DNA of 64,000 bases from Pontixanthobacter sp. CEM42 (GCF_017812015.1 NZ_JADQTN010000001.1:1218501-1282500); one strand, 5' to 3'. Positions 49,417 through 59,300 are shown, counted from the stretch's first letter. Notes: a model not told the origin generated them from the letters alone. A program made the numbers and translations.

Positions 49417-50063
49417 CGCTCGGTCAAACCTTTTTCATTCATCCGCCACAGGACCGTTTCGATCCGGTCTTGGCCAAAGAAGGGTTCACCGTCGAACACC
49501 AGCGTTGGAACGCCCCAATGGCCGGCAGCTTCTAGCGCCTCCTGATTGGCAGCGATCTCTGCGTCCAATGCGTCGGCATCGCTTACGGCCTCCGCGTCCA
49601 ACTCAACCAGGTCGAGCCCCGCGCGCTGCGCTGCTTTGGCAAGGTGATCCCCCTCGTGCCAATTGTCGGTTGAACCGTCGAAGATGATTTTGGACACTTC
49701 GTCAGCGAATGGCAGCCCACGCCCGCGCCGGGTTGCGGCTTGTCCCATCCGGCAGACACGGCGGATGAGCGGCTGCTCAGGAGCAATCGTCAAGGTCGCC
49801 ATATCCTGCTTGATCGGGTCAGGGTTCGGCCAGCGGTAGGGTATCTCCAACATCTGGGCCACACGCATAGAATCCATCAGGATGTAGCGCGGCGCAGCGG
49901 GATTCCCGCTAAACAAGAGGTCGGGCGACCGAATGGCGATCGGCCAGACGGTACGCAGCGTAATATCGACATCGAACATTTCGGTCAGTGCGCGGTAGCG
50001 ACCAATCGCGAGATAGCTGTAGGGAGAGCGGAACGAGAAATAGAGGTCTGCTTTTAGGGTCAT
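49413..50063 (-). CDS. DsbA-family 2-hydroxychromene-2-carboxylate isomerase-like protein
   Basis: 216 residues. DLYFSFRSPYSYLAIGRYRAL at the N-terminus and the C-terminal GHWGVPTLVFDGEPFFGQDRIETVLWRM are typical of HCCA isomerase/kappa-class GST proteins. The Ser in SFRSPYSY replaces the DsbA cysteines, as in that family. Such enzymes isomerise naphthalene-pathway intermediates with glutathione. No other aromatic-degradation genes are adjacent, so another substrate is possible. Confidence 0.88.
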   Translation of the reverse strand: MTLKADLYFSFRSPYSYLAIGRYRALTEMFDVDITLRTVWPIAIRSPDLLFSGNPAAPRYILMDSMRVAQMLEIPYRWPNPDPIKQDMATLTIAPEQPLIRRVCRMGQAATRRGRGLPFADEVSKIIFDGSTDNWHEGDHLAKAAQRAGLDLVELDAEAVSDADALDAEIAANQEALEAAGHWGVPTLVFDGEPFFGQDRIETVLWRMNEKGLTER

Positions 50064-50116
50064 CGTGGGCTTCCGCGTTGGTTAGACCCACTAGCTAATA
50101 CGAAGCCCCGGCTTTG

Positions 50117-51109
50117 TCACTCGGCTTTGCTGGCTTGCAGCCATGGCACGCGTAGGCTCCAGAATATGATGTCGACATTGAGCTCAGACACGGCGTAGCT
50201 TTCAAATTCCTCACGGGTGAATTTCTGGCCTGTTTTGGGGTTCGTGTAAGTCAATGTCGGACCCTGAACCGCCATTGCCACAATAGGTAACTGGTCACCC
50301 AAACGTTTGAGATATTGGTATGAGTTCTTTTCCTGCGCACGCTTGAACGGCACAATGTCAGGCCCGCCGATCCCGACGCCAGCGGCCAATGCATAATCGA
50401 AAATGCGCGCCATATAGCCTTCGCTATTGTTCCATTCGCACGGCCAGAAATTTGCGTATTGCACAACGAAGGACTGATCGAACGCTTCGCGTGCAGTGAT
50501 AAGATTTTCCATTTCCGCATGGAAGTATGCATCACACGAGAAACCTTCCGGTGCACCATCGCCCGTTTGCACCTCAATGGCAGTCTCTGGGAGGTTCACG
50601 CCATAAATCCGCCCATCAAATCGTTCTCCGAGAGCAACCAGCAACGCCTGAAACCGACCGCGCACATGCGGATTCCATTGCGCAGACACCCAGCCTGAAC
50701 CTTTCGCCTCTCCCTCGCCTGCATTGTCCTCCTGACGTACCAATCCGCCGCCATAAACCGGTTCGGACAGCACATAGTCAGGAATATTGCGGGCTTCCGG
50801 AAGAAAGAAACGATCCTGAACTTGGACAAACAGCTTCTTCCCAAGCGAGTCTGCCAGCGCGAGATCACGCTCGATCTTGCTGAAATTGAACTCGCCCTCG
50901 CGCGGCTCCAGAGCGCGCCAAGTGTAAATAACTTGTGCACCATCAATGTCATCACGCTCTAAGAGATCGCGATGTTCGGCCAGTTCAGAACCACCGATGA
51001 ATACAAAGTGCTGCAATTTTTCAGCGGAAGAGGCATGCCCATCCTGCGCGGAAGCCATCGGCGCGACCCCAAGCAGCGACGGCAAGGTTGCCAACAGATA
51101 TTTGTGCAT
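50117..51109 (-). CDS. exported TIM-barrel protein, glycoside-hydrolase-like
   Basis: 330 residues with a signal peptide (SLLGVAPMASA). Sequence features such as YTWRALEPREGEFNFSKIERDLALADSLGKKLFVQVQD, GVNLPETAIEV and VQYANFWPCEWN suggest a beta/alpha-barrel of the clan A glycoside hydrolase type, with a Glu in NLPETA at the place of an acid/base residue. I cannot assign a GH family or substrate. It may alternatively be a non-catalytic relative. It is not part of a sugar-utilisation cluster. Confidence 0.7.
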   Translation of the reverse strand: MHKYLLATLPSLLGVAPMASAQDGHASSAEKLQHFVFIGGSELAEHRDLLERDDIDGAQVIYTWRALEPREGEFNFSKIERDLALADSLGKKLFVQVQDRFFLPEARNIPDYVLSEPVYGGGLVRQEDNAGEGEAKGSGWVSAQWNPHVRGRFQALLVALGERFDGRIYGVNLPETAIEVQTGDGAPEGFSCDAYFHAEMENLITAREAFDQSFVVQYANFWPCEWNNSEGYMARIFDYALAAGVGIGGPDIVPFKRAQEKNSYQYLKRLGDQLPIVAMAVQGPTLTYTNPKTGQKFTREEFESYAVSELNVDIIFWSLRVPWLQASKAE

Positions 51110-51137
51110 TGCTCACTCCCGAAAATCGGGAACAGGC

Positions 51138-52163
51138 TTAACCCTTCTTCAGATGTTTGCGCCCCAACAATTCGGCGATCTGCACTGCGTTTAAGGCAGC
51201 CCCCTTGCGCAGGTTGTCCGATACGCACCAGATCACCAAGCCATTGTCGACGGTGGGATCTTCGCGGACGCGGCTGATATAAGTCGCGCTGTCGCCGGCG
51301 CATTCGACCGGGGTGACATAACCGCCATCCTCGCGCTTATCGACCAGCATAATGCCCGGTGCCTCGCGCAAGATTTCCTGCGCGTCCTTCGCCGACAGCT
51401 CGTTCTCGAATTCGATGTTGATCGCTTCGGAGTGGCCGACAAATACCGGCACCCGCACGCAGGTCGCACTCAGTTTGATCTTCGGATCGAGAATCTTCTT
51501 GGTTTCCGCGACCATCTTCCACTCTTCCTTGGTCGATCCATCGTCGAGGAAGACATCGATGTGCGGGATGACGTTGAAGGCGATTTGCTTGGTGAAGGTT
51601 TCTGGTTCAGGCTTGTCGCCCACGAAAATCGCACGGCTCTGTTCGAACAATTCATCCATGCCCGATTTGCCCGCGCCAGATACTGATTGGTAAGTCGAGA
51701 CCACCACTCGCTTGATCTTGGCCGCATCATGGAGCGGCTTGAGCGCGACGACCATCTGCGCGGTCGAGCAGTTTGGGTTCGCGATGATATTGCGCTTGGT
51801 ATAACCATCAATGTCATCCGGATTCACTTCCGGAACGATCAGCGGCACGTCCGGGTCCATTCGGTAGAGCGAGCTGTTGTCGATTACCACGCAGCCCGCA
51901 GCCGCAGCCTTGGGTGCATATTCCTTCGCCGGGCCTGAGCCTGCCGCGAACAGGGCAATGTCCCAGCCGCTCCAGTCGAAATGCTCGATATTCTTGCATT
52001 TGAGCATTTTGCCGGTTTCGCCGAATTCGACTTCGCTACCATGGCTGCGCGAACTAGCGACTGCAGCGACTTCCTCGATCGGGAACTCGCGTTCCGCCAG
52101 GATTGCCATAACTTCGCGCCCGACATTCCCTGTCGCACCGACAACCGCTACCCGATAACCCAA
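51138..52163 (-). CDS. asd: aspartate-semialdehyde dehydrogenase
   Basis: 341 residues from TTG 52163 (MGYRVAVVGATGNVGREV), with AGGAG seven bases upstream; the frame extends seven codons further without such a site. Nucleotide motif GATGNVG (about 8-14), catalytic Cys in IANPNCSTAQMVVAL, and SGAGKSGMDEL. It reduces aspartyl phosphate to aspartate semialdehyde, the branch point to lysine/DAP, threonine and methionine. Confidence 0.96.
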   Translation of the reverse strand: MGYRVAVVGATGNVGREVMAILAEREFPIEEVAAVASSRSHGSEVEFGETGKMLKCKNIEHFDWSGWDIALFAAGSGPAKEYAPKAAAAGCVVIDNSSLYRMDPDVPLIVPEVNPDDIDGYTKRNIIANPNCSTAQMVVALKPLHDAAKIKRVVVSTYQSVSGAGKSGMDELFEQSRAIFVGDKPEPETFTKQIAFNVIPHIDVFLDDGSTKEEWKMVAETKKILDPKIKLSATCVRVPVFVGHSEAINIEFENELSAKDAQEILREAPGIMLVDKREDGGYVTPVECAGDSATYISRVREDPTVDNGLVIWCVSDNLRKGAALNAVQIAELLGRKHLKKG

Positions 52164-52315
52164 CTCAATTCTCCTGAACTGCAATCACATTACATGCCAT
52201 CTGTCCGCAGAAGGCTTGCATCACTATGTGGGGCCTCTAGCATCAATTGCGAGCGGCGAAAGCAAGCATAGCTATGCCGGGCATAAAGATAAGGGCGATA
52301 GGGATTTGGACCGAA

Positions 52316-53173
52316 ATGACGATCAGATTGATTGAGTGGCGCGAACAAGCGCGGCATTTCGAGTTCGAGGGGCAGAGAATCGCCTATTGGACCGCCGGAA
52401 CAGGCAAGCCGCTACTGATGGTCCACGGCTTCCCGACCGCCTCATGGGATTGGGTCCCTATCTGGGATCGCATGAGTGCCCAGCACAGCCTGATTGCCTG
52501 CGACATGATCGGCTTCGGGTTGTCCGACAAACCGCACGCTGGCTACTCAATCCACCGGCAAACCGACATGCAATTGGCGCTGCTGGACCACCTAGGCATC
52601 ACCGATTTCGACGCTTTGGTGCACGATTACGGCGTATCGGTCGGGCAAGAACTGCTCGCGCGACAGGAAGAAGGCAGCGGAGCCGCTGGCCTTGGTAAAA
52701 TGGTTTTCCTCAATGGAGGTATCTTCCCTGATCAGCATCGTGCTCGCCCGATCCAAAAACTTGGCGTATCCCCGTTAGGCTTTTTGGTCAGCCGGATGCT
52801 GAGCCGCAAAGGCTTCGGGAAGAGCTTCTCCAGCGTGTTCGGGCCGGACACCCAGCCTACGGAACAAGAATTGGACGAATTCTGGTCGCTGATTGCCGAG
52901 CAAGACGGCAACCGTATCTTTCACAAGCTGCTCCACTATATCGGCGACCGTCGCGACAATGAGGCACGATGGGTTGGCGCCCTCACCTACGCAGCGGATC
53001 GGATCGGCCTGATCAATGGGGCAAAAGATCCCGTATCGGGTGAACACGCGTTTCATCGTTGGAAGGGCCATGTCCCTGTCGCCAAAGCACATTTACTGCC
53101 CAATATCGGTCACTATCCACAAGTTGAAGCACCCGAAGAGGTCGCATCAAAGGCTCTCGAATGGCTAGCTTGA
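52316..53173 (+). CDS. alpha/beta hydrolase, haloalkane dehalogenase/epoxide hydrolase-like (paralogue 1)
   Basis: 285 residues from ATG 52316; the frame opens earlier at 52247. HGFPTASWDW is the oxyanion motif, nucleophile Asp lies in VHDYGVSVGQELL, and the catalytic His is in NIGHYPQVEAPEEV. The Asp nucleophile supports epoxide or haloalkane hydrolysis. Its product is strongly similar along its whole length to the next gene's product (same GKPLL.VHGFPTASWDW, HDYG.SVGQELLARQ.EGSGAAGL and GFL.SR blocks), so the two arose by tandem duplication. Confidence 0.85.
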   Translation: MTIRLIEWREQARHFEFEGQRIAYWTAGTGKPLLMVHGFPTASWDWVPIWDRMSAQHSLIACDMIGFGLSDKPHAGYSIHRQTDMQLALLDHLGITDFDALVHDYGVSVGQELLARQEEGSGAAGLGKMVFLNGGIFPDQHRARPIQKLGVSPLGFLVSRMLSRKGFGKSFSSVFGPDTQPTEQELDEFWSLIAEQDGNRIFHKLLHYIGDRRDNEARWVGALTYAADRIGLINGAKDPVSGEHAFHRWKGHVPVAKAHLLPNIGHYPQVEAPEEVASKALEWLA

Positions 53174-53243
53174 CTGAAAACTCACAACAAATTTATGCGG
53201 CGTGCACCTGACAAGAATCTTTGCTCGGAATTAACCACATTGC

Positions 53244-53297
53244 AGCTTTGCAAAGCTATTTATCCTACGTAGAAATACAGTGATCCGTAAAAACGGA
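53244..53297 (+). promoter_or_regulatory. palindromes in the gap between the hydrolase paralogues
   Basis: AGCTTTGCAAAGCT (53244-53257) is a perfect 14-base palindrome and TCCGT-AAAA-ACGGA (53284-53297) is a perfect inverted repeat. They lie 76-89 and 36-49 bases upstream of the second hydrolase start. They may be regulator-binding sites giving the second copy its own control, or short hairpins. Confidence 0.4.
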
Positions 53298-53332
53298 CGG
53301 GGCAAAAATACAAACCTAGCAAGGTCGCAAAA

Positions 53333-54190
53333 TTGGCAATTTCTATCGAGGATTGGCGCTCGCGCGCTGAGTATTTTACGTTCGATGGCGTAAGAATAGC
53401 ATACTGGACGCAAGGCACGGGCAAGCCGCTATTGCTTGTGCATGGCTTTCCGACGGCGTCTTGGGATTGGGCACCGATCTGGGATACGCTCAGCCGCACA
53501 CATCGCTTGATAGCTGCCGACCTGATCGGCTTTGGTCTGTCAGACAAACCCAAATCAGGATATTCAATCCAGCGGCAGGCCGATATGCTCGCGGCATTGC
53601 TCCAGCATCTGAGCGTGCGTGATTTTGACGCGATGGTGCATGATTATGGCGCATCTGTTGGCCAGGAACTGCTGGCACGCCAGAAAGAAGGCAGCGGCGC
53701 AGCGGGCCTCGAGAAGATGATCTTCCTCAATGGTGGAATGTTCCCCGATCATCAGCGGGCACGACTCATCATGCGTCTCGCCTCGTCGCCCATCGGATTC
53801 TTGCTCAGCCGTACGCTCAATCGGAAAACATTCGGGAAGAGCTTTTCGCGCATATTCGGGCCGGAAACCAAACCCAGTGCAGGCGAGCTGGATATCTTGT
53901 GGTCGCTTTTCACTGAGCAACACGGCAATCGCATCATCCATAAGCTGACCCATTTTATGGAGGAGCGCTTCTCCTATGAAGACCGCTGGGTCACTGCACT
54001 GGAAAGTGCGCAGGAGCGTGTTGGACTGATCAACGGTGCGCACGATCCGGTATCTGGCGAACATTGCTACCGCCGGTGGGTCGACGGGATGCCGAAAGCC
54101 AATGAGTATCTTCTGAACGGCATCGGCCACTATCCGCATGTCGAGGCCCCTGCGGAAGTGGCCTCGACCACGCTGAATTGGTTGAACTAG
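53333..54190 (+). CDS. alpha/beta hydrolase, haloalkane dehalogenase/epoxide hydrolase-like (paralogue 2)
   Basis: 285 residues starting at TTG 53333, with AAGGT seven bases upstream. Same fold and motifs as its neighbour: HGFPTASWDWAPIWD, nucleophile Asp in VHDYGASVGQELL, catalytic His in GIGHYPHVEAPAEV. It has its own 159-base upstream region with palindromes, so the copies may be regulated separately. Converges with the S9 peptidase gene. Confidence 0.85.
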   Translation: MAISIEDWRSRAEYFTFDGVRIAYWTQGTGKPLLLVHGFPTASWDWAPIWDTLSRTHRLIAADLIGFGLSDKPKSGYSIQRQADMLAALLQHLSVRDFDAMVHDYGASVGQELLARQKEGSGAAGLEKMIFLNGGMFPDHQRARLIMRLASSPIGFLLSRTLNRKTFGKSFSRIFGPETKPSAGELDILWSLFTEQHGNRIIHKLTHFMEERFSYEDRWVTALESAQERVGLINGAHDPVSGEHCYRRWVDGMPKANEYLLNGIGHYPHVEAPAEVASTTLNWLN

Positions 54191-54199
54191 GCCGCCAGA

Positions 54200-56467
54200 T
54201 TATTCAGGCGGTGTTACGCCGTGCTTTTCCAGGAACGTGAAAATCGTATTCCATAGATGCGGGCTGATCTGCTCACCCGCCACGCGGTGGGTGTAGCCGG
54301 GGTAAAGCATCATCTCGAAGGGCTGGTTGCTGCCTTGTAGCTTCGCGATCAATTCTGACGAGTTTTCAAACACAACATTGTCGTCTGCCATGCCGTGGAT
54401 CAGCAGCAGCGGATCAGTCATCTTGCCCGCATCAGGAATCGCGCTGGCTTTCTCGTATGCCTCGGGAACTTTGCGCGGATCGCCCATGAAACGCTCTGTG
54501 TAGTGCGTATCATACAGTTCCCACCGCGTAACCGGTGCGCCTGAAATACCAGCCGCATAAAGGCCAGGATCAGCCTGAAGCTGCTTCAGCGTCATATAGC
54601 CGCCGTACGACCAGCCATAGAGCGCAATCTTGTCTGGATCGACAAAGTCGAGCGTCTTCAGATACTTCGCACCCTCGCGTTGGTCGTCAACTTCGACCCC
54701 GCCCATCGCGTGATAGAGCGGCTGCTCAAACGCGACTCCGCGATTGGCGCTGCCGCGATTGTCGAGCTCGAACCAGATATAGCCCGCATCGACGACTGCT
54801 TGCTGCAACGCACCGTCCCAACCCTTGGTCACGACCTGAGGACCGGGGCCGCTATAGTGATAGTAGAATACCGGATATGTCTTGCCCGGCTCCATTTCAG
54901 GCGTGACCATTTTGTAGTGGAGATCGGTTGCGCCATCAGCGGCTTTGATCGTGCCGAATTTGGCAGGCCGGTGGCTAGCCAGATGCGGCGCATAAGGATG
55001 ATCGGCATCAAGAGCGTTCTGCTCGACCCATGCAAGGCGCTTGCCCTCGCTATCCGCAAGATAGCTCTGCGATGGTTGATTGTGGTTGGAACGCGTTATC
55101 AGCAGCGTCCTGCCATCCTTATCCATCATCGCGCTGTTGGTGTATTCCATATCCGTCAGCAAAGTGGTCGGCGCAGATTTCGTCAGCAGCGCGCGATAGA
55201 TTTGCTGGGTCAGCACATCGGTCGTTGCCTGATAAAACAGCTCACCGCTTTCTTCGTTGATCCCGACCAATGATGTGGTGGGTTCGTCGCCGCTGGTCAG
55301 CAGCGTCCAATACTCCCCATCGAAGCGATAAAATTGGCCAGTTCCCCTTCGTTCAGACCACCACAAAAGCTCGCCATCTTTCAGGAAACGGTAATTGTCT
55401 GACAGATTGATCCAGTAATCGTCTGTCGCGGCCTTCTCGGTGAACCAGATTTCGCTCTTACCCGTGGCCGGATCCACCTCAAGCATATCCAGCACGGTCT
55501 GCTCACGGTTCTGCCTTTGAACATAAAGCTTCCCGTTGGGCGACCAATCGACCCGCGCGATGTAGAAGTCGGTCGGATCATTTGCATTATAAAAAACAGG
55601 GTCCTGATTGCTGGTCAGATCGACTTGCACCTGATCACCGCCATCGGGGTCCATTACGAACAGTTCGACCACCGCATTGTCGCTACCAGCCACGGGATAG
55701 CGTTGATCGAAAACCCGCGTTCCGGTTGCGCCAATCGCGGCGCGGGTGACTATGCCGACACGTTCTTCATCGGTACGCTGCACGGCGATCCGGTTATCTG
55801 CGGTATTCCACCAATAGCCGGTCATCCGGCTCATTTCTTCCTGTGCGACAAACTCAGCCTCACCCCAGCGGATCGTATCGGCTTCCTTCGGTGTGATTGG
55901 AGCTGCCTCTTCCCCGACTTCGCCGATCCATAGTTGGCGATCGCGGATGAAAGAGACATATTTGCTGGTGCTGCTGAGTACAGGGTTGAGCTCGCTTTCC
56001 TCGGTATCGGTCAACCGCTGAACACTGCCATCCAGCTTGGCCAAATACAGATCACCATCCAGCGGAACTAGGATGCCCGAACCATCCGAGGTCCACTGAT
56101 AGGAAATAATACCCTTGAGATTGCCAACGCGCGCACGCTCGCGCTGCATCTTCTCGTCTTCGGACAATTCGCGGCCGGTTCCCAGCTTCTCGCTGTCGAC
56201 CAGCATGGTCCATTCACTGCTTTCGCGGTCATAGCCCCACAGATCATAGCGTTCGAGTTCGTCGTCGCGATTGCGCAGCAATGTCAGGTAGCGGCCATCG
56301 GGAGAGAGCTTCGCCTGACGCGGGCTGGAGCCGTTCAGAGATGGGCTTGCGAAAACGCGTTCGAAAGAAAGATCGCCTGCCTCTTGCGATGCGGTCATCG
56401 GTTCGGACTCCTGCGCAAGAACCGGAAGCGGTGTGGCGAGTAGCAAAGCGGCGAAAGCAAAGCGCAT
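54200..56467 (-). CDS. S9-family dipeptidyl peptidase IV-like peptidase, exported
   Basis: 755 residues from ATG 56467 with a signal peptide (RFAFAALLLATPLPVLA). An N-terminal beta-propeller (about 60-480; WGYDRESSEWTML, LPGRYLTLLRNRD-type blades) precedes an alpha/beta-hydrolase domain with Ser in GWSYGGYMTLKQL, Asp in HGMADDNVVFENS and His in YPGYTHRVAGEQ. It is probably an exported prolyl peptidase releasing N-terminal X-Pro dipeptides. The frame extends 12 codons upstream without a better start. The exported M2 dipeptidase at 46.7 kb would act on peptides from the other end. Confidence 0.93.
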   Translation of the reverse strand: MRFAFAALLLATPLPVLAQESEPMTASQEAGDLSFERVFASPSLNGSSPRQAKLSPDGRYLTLLRNRDDELERYDLWGYDRESSEWTMLVDSEKLGTGRELSEDEKMQRERARVGNLKGIISYQWTSDGSGILVPLDGDLYLAKLDGSVQRLTDTEESELNPVLSSTSKYVSFIRDRQLWIGEVGEEAAPITPKEADTIRWGEAEFVAQEEMSRMTGYWWNTADNRIAVQRTDEERVGIVTRAAIGATGTRVFDQRYPVAGSDNAVVELFVMDPDGGDQVQVDLTSNQDPVFYNANDPTDFYIARVDWSPNGKLYVQRQNREQTVLDMLEVDPATGKSEIWFTEKAATDDYWINLSDNYRFLKDGELLWWSERRGTGQFYRFDGEYWTLLTSGDEPTTSLVGINEESGELFYQATTDVLTQQIYRALLTKSAPTTLLTDMEYTNSAMMDKDGRTLLITRSNHNQPSQSYLADSEGKRLAWVEQNALDADHPYAPHLASHRPAKFGTIKAADGATDLHYKMVTPEMEPGKTYPVFYYHYSGPGPQVVTKGWDGALQQAVVDAGYIWFELDNRGSANRGVAFEQPLYHAMGGVEVDDQREGAKYLKTLDFVDPDKIALYGWSYGGYMTLKQLQADPGLYAAGISGAPVTRWELYDTHYTERFMGDPRKVPEAYEKASAIPDAGKMTDPLLLIHGMADDNVVFENSSELIAKLQGSNQPFEMMLYPGYTHRVAGEQISPHLWNTIFTFLEKHGVTPPE

Positions 56468-56587
56468 AACAAAGGAATACCTCTCGTGATTTGATGAACG
56501 CAACCTAGCGCGCCCTGCCTGCAGCGCAAAGAAAAAGGGCGCTCCGGTCTGACCGAAACGCCCCTCTCTAAACCGTTGATCCGAGAA

Positions 56588-56956
56588 TTACTTCTTCGGA
56601 GCGTTAACCCGGCGTTCCGCGATACGCGCACTCTTACCGGTGCGGCCACGCAGATAGTACAGCTTGGCGCGACGCACGACACCGCGGCGAACCACAGTGA
56701 TGCTGTCTACGATTGGCGAGTAGAGCGGGAAAACACGTTCCACGCCTTCACCAAAGCTGATTTTACGAACGGTGAAGTTGCTGCCCATGCCGCGATTGCT
56801 GCGGGCGATGCACACGCCTTCGAAATTCTGAATACGTTCCCGAGTACCCTCGATAACTTTAACACCGACGCGAACTGTGTCGCCGGCTTGGAATTCAGGG
56901 ATATCTTTCCCCAATGCGCCGATTGCTTCGGCTTCCAGTGTTTGAATCAGGTTCAT
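56588..56956 (-). CDS. rplS: 50S ribosomal protein L19
   Basis: 122 residues: [112 protein letters not shown], all conserved L19 features. It is the last gene of the ffh-rpsP-rimM-trmD-rplS cluster, 40 bases after trmD. Confidence 0.98.
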   Translation of the reverse strand: MNLIQTLEAEAIGALGKDIPEFQAGDTVRVGVKVIEGTRERIQNFEGVCIARSNRGMGSNFTVRKISFGEGVERVFPLYSPIVDSITVVRRGVVRRAKLYYLRGRTGKSARIAERRVNAPKK

Positions 56957-56996
56957 GCCCTGGTCCTTCTATTTCTCGCCACGCGCCAGAGGCAGG

Positions 56997-57698
56997 TCAG
57001 TCCCGATCACCAGTGTGGCGATCCCAAAGGTCTGGCCTGCGTAACCGAGTATGATCCTCTGACATTGACTTGCGCCAAGCAGCGATCTTCGCATGATCCC
57101 CCGATCGCAGCACTTCGGGAATCGTGCGCCCTTCCCATTCCTGAGGTCGGGTATATTGAGGGTATTCCAGCAGTCCTTCTTCGAAAGACTCCTCGGTACC
57201 GCTCGAAGCCGCGCCCATTACTCCGGGAAGCAGCCGAATGCAAGCATCAAGAATCATCAAAGCAGCGGGCTCTCCGCCCGATAAAACGATGTCACCAACG
57301 CTGACTTCTTCGATTGCGCGCCCTTCAAAAATACGCTCGTCAAATCCCTCGAACCGGCCGCACAGAATTGTGACGCCCTCACCCGCGACAAGTTCGCGAA
57401 TCCGCGTCTGAGAAATCGGCTTCCCGCGCGGTGTCATCGCAAGGATCGGCGCCTTTGGCTGCATCCGCTTGGCATGATCAATCGCACCCGCCAGCACATC
57501 GGCCTTCAGCACCATGCCAGCCCCGCCACCGGCAGGCGTGCCATCGACATTGCTATGCTTGTCAGTCGCGAAATCGCGGATCTGGATCGTATCGAGCGAC
57601 CACTTCTGCTCCTCGAGTGCCCGCCCAGCAAGCGACAGCCTCAATGGCCCGGGAAACATCTCGGGATAGAGCGTGAGGATGGTGGCAGCGAAGGTCAT
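56997..57698 (-). CDS. trmD: tRNA (guanine-37-N1)-methyltransferase
   Basis: 233 residues from ATG 57698, overlapping the stop of the upstream small membrane gene (ATGA). TrmD motifs: [70 protein letters not shown] (the trefoil-knot SAM site) and YTRPQEWEG. It methylates G37 next to the anticodon of several tRNAs. An in-frame region upstream to 57764 belongs to the overlapping small gene. Confidence 0.97.
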   Translation of the reverse strand: MTFAATILTLYPEMFPGPLRLSLAGRALEEQKWSLDTIQIRDFATDKHSNVDGTPAGGGAGMVLKADVLAGAIDHAKRMQPKAPILAMTPRGKPISQTRIRELVAGEGVTILCGRFEGFDERIFEGRAIEEVSVGDIVLSGGEPAALMILDACIRLLPGVMGAASSGTEESFEEGLLEYPQYTRPQEWEGRTIPEVLRSGDHAKIAAWRKSMSEDHTRLRRPDLWDRHTGDRD

Positions 57699-58027
57699 TC
57701 GAAAACGTTCGTATCCGTGAATGGTCGAGTCTTGAATCGCACTATTGCGACCCCGAAAGAGCAACTGAAGCCCAAACCAATTGTCAGGTAAACGTTATGC
57801 CAATGGATAGTTCTTCCATCATTCGGCAGTGCCAGCCAAATCGGCAACGCCACCAGCAACATCGTGCAAATTGCTGCTGTGGTCATACTCCCCCCAATGC
57901 GCCCCAACGCAGCAATCTTGCGAACCGTGAAGGAGGAAAAAATCACAATCAATGAGAAAAACAGTAGCGTTATGCTAATCTGCAATGGCCCAAGTCGTTG
58001 GGCAATCTCTGTTAGCCACTCAAACAC
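57695..58027 (-). CDS. small multi-pass membrane protein of unknown function
   Basis: 110 residues from GTG 58027, overlapping the nitrilase stop region. Three likely membrane helices ([56 protein letters not shown]). No family recognised. It is translationally coupled to both the nitrilase gene and trmD, an insertion in the otherwise conserved ribosomal cluster. Confidence 0.75.
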   Translation of the reverse strand: MFEWLTEIAQRLGPLQISITLLFFSLIVIFSSFTVRKIAALGRIGGSMTTAAICTMLLVALPIWLALPNDGRTIHWHNVYLTIGLGFSCSFGVAIVRFKTRPFTDTNVFE

Positions 58028-58976
58028 CCCACTTCACCCCATTTTTTGCCCGCGTATCCACCTTCAGCTCAAACACATCGGGGCGTGAATAGTGCCCGTC
58101 AGTGTCGAGCGAGGTCAGGTTTGCGCCGATTTCGGACAAGTCGAGGTCGGCGTAGAGGATTTCCTCTTCTTCGCCTGCCTGCACGATCACGCGCGAGTCC
58201 GGTGCTGCGATCAGGCTTTGGCCTTTGTTGAGGACATCGCTCTCGATGGTTTGGATCAGTTCCTTGGCTGCACCGTCACCACCTGTGCGCTCCAACCCAT
58301 CGAACAGATCATCTTTTCGTTGCACCAGCCCAGCGGCCAGCACAAAACACCGCCCTTCAAACGCATAATGCCGCGAGTTGAGCGCATATTCCTCGCGCAC
58401 GGTTGGCCATGCTGCGACGTGGACGGCCTCGCCCAGATTGTGCATCGCGGCGCGTGCCAGAGGCATCCAGTGTTCCCAGCAGATCAGATTGCCGACTTTG
58501 CCCCATTCGGCCTGATGCACACCGAGTGTTGAGCCATCGCCGCGCATCCAGATCAAGCGCTCTCCATGCGTGGGGACAAGCTTGCGGTGATCAAGCGGCG
58601 CTTGACCCGGCCGCAGCATCAGCTGATTGTTATAGAGGCTCTGCCGCACCCGCTCGTGTGCGCCGATGGAAATGCACGCATCATGTTCGTCGCACAGTTC
58701 CTGCAATGGCAGCAGCCGTTCGTCATTCGCGACAATCGCGTTTTCGAGCATAATCCGGTGCATCGCCCGTGTGCCGGGATGATCCCACAACGCCGCGCCG
58801 GGCGCCTCATCCAACCACAAAGGATAGCCGCCGAGGAAAGTCTCCCCGAACGCGACCAGTTTTGCGCCTTGCTTGATAGCCTCCGCCGCGAGTTCTGTGG
58901 CCTTGGTGATCCCGTCAGTAATTGCCAGCGGGATTGGCGCAGCTTGAACGATGGCGACGGGGAGTATTTTGGTCAT
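58020..58976 (-). CDS. nitrilase
   Basis: 318 residues of the carbon-nitrogen hydrolase fold. Catalytic Glu in LVAFGETFLGGYPLWLD, Lys in DHRKLVPTHGERLIW, and nucleophile Cys in NLICWEHWMPLARAAMHN, matching true nitrilases (Cys-Trp-Glu) rather than amidases. It converts a nitrile to acid and ammonia. Start ATG 58976 overlaps the preceding gene's stop (ATGA). It sits in the middle of the rpsP-rimM-trmD-rplS cluster, an unusual place. Confidence 0.93.
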   Translation of the reverse strand: MTKILPVAIVQAAPIPLAITDGITKATELAAEAIKQGAKLVAFGETFLGGYPLWLDEAPGAALWDHPGTRAMHRIMLENAIVANDERLLPLQELCDEHDACISIGAHERVRQSLYNNQLMLRPGQAPLDHRKLVPTHGERLIWMRGDGSTLGVHQAEWGKVGNLICWEHWMPLARAAMHNLGEAVHVAAWPTVREEYALNSRHYAFEGRCFVLAAGLVQRKDDLFDGLERTGGDGAAKELIQTIESDVLNKGQSLIAAPDSRVIVQAGEEEEILYADLDLSEIGANLTSLDTDGHYSRPDVFELKVDTRAKNGVKWGV

Positions 58977-59296
58977 TCAAAGACCGATGCCTTGATTTCG
59001 GTCAGCTTGTCCAGTTTTCGCGTGGCAAAGAAGGCAATTGGCCAGCCGACAACCAGCATTGGGATCGTTAGTACCGCCCCAATCTGGATCGCCATTTCCA
59101 TGCCGATTTCACCGTAGGTGTTGGCCATCATAGTCAAAGGCAAGAACGGCAGTAGTGTGCCAGCCGCAATGGCCAGAAGAATGCGAGTGCTACGAGACAG
59201 ATTACCAGCCCAGAATTTCAAGAGAAGCGCTGAGCCTGCCGTCGATAGAAAAATCATCATGACGAGCGAGGCAAAGCTGGCAAAGAAATCGATCAT
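58973..59296 (-). CDS. small membrane protein of unknown function
   Basis: 107 residues from ATG 59296, four bases after the rimM stop. Three hydrophobic helices (FFASFASLVMMIFLSTAGSALLL; ILLAIAAGTLLPFLPLTMMA; MAIQIGAVLTIPMLVVGWPIAFFA). No family recognised. Coupled to the nitrilase gene by ATGA. Its resemblance to the 110-residue gene downstream of the nitrilase is only general. Confidence 0.72.
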   Translation of the reverse strand: MIDFFASFASLVMMIFLSTAGSALLLKFWAGNLSRSTRILLAIAAGTLLPFLPLTMMANTYGEIGMEMAIQIGAVLTIPMLVVGWPIAFFATRKLDKLTEIKASVFE

Positions 59297-59300
59297 AACT

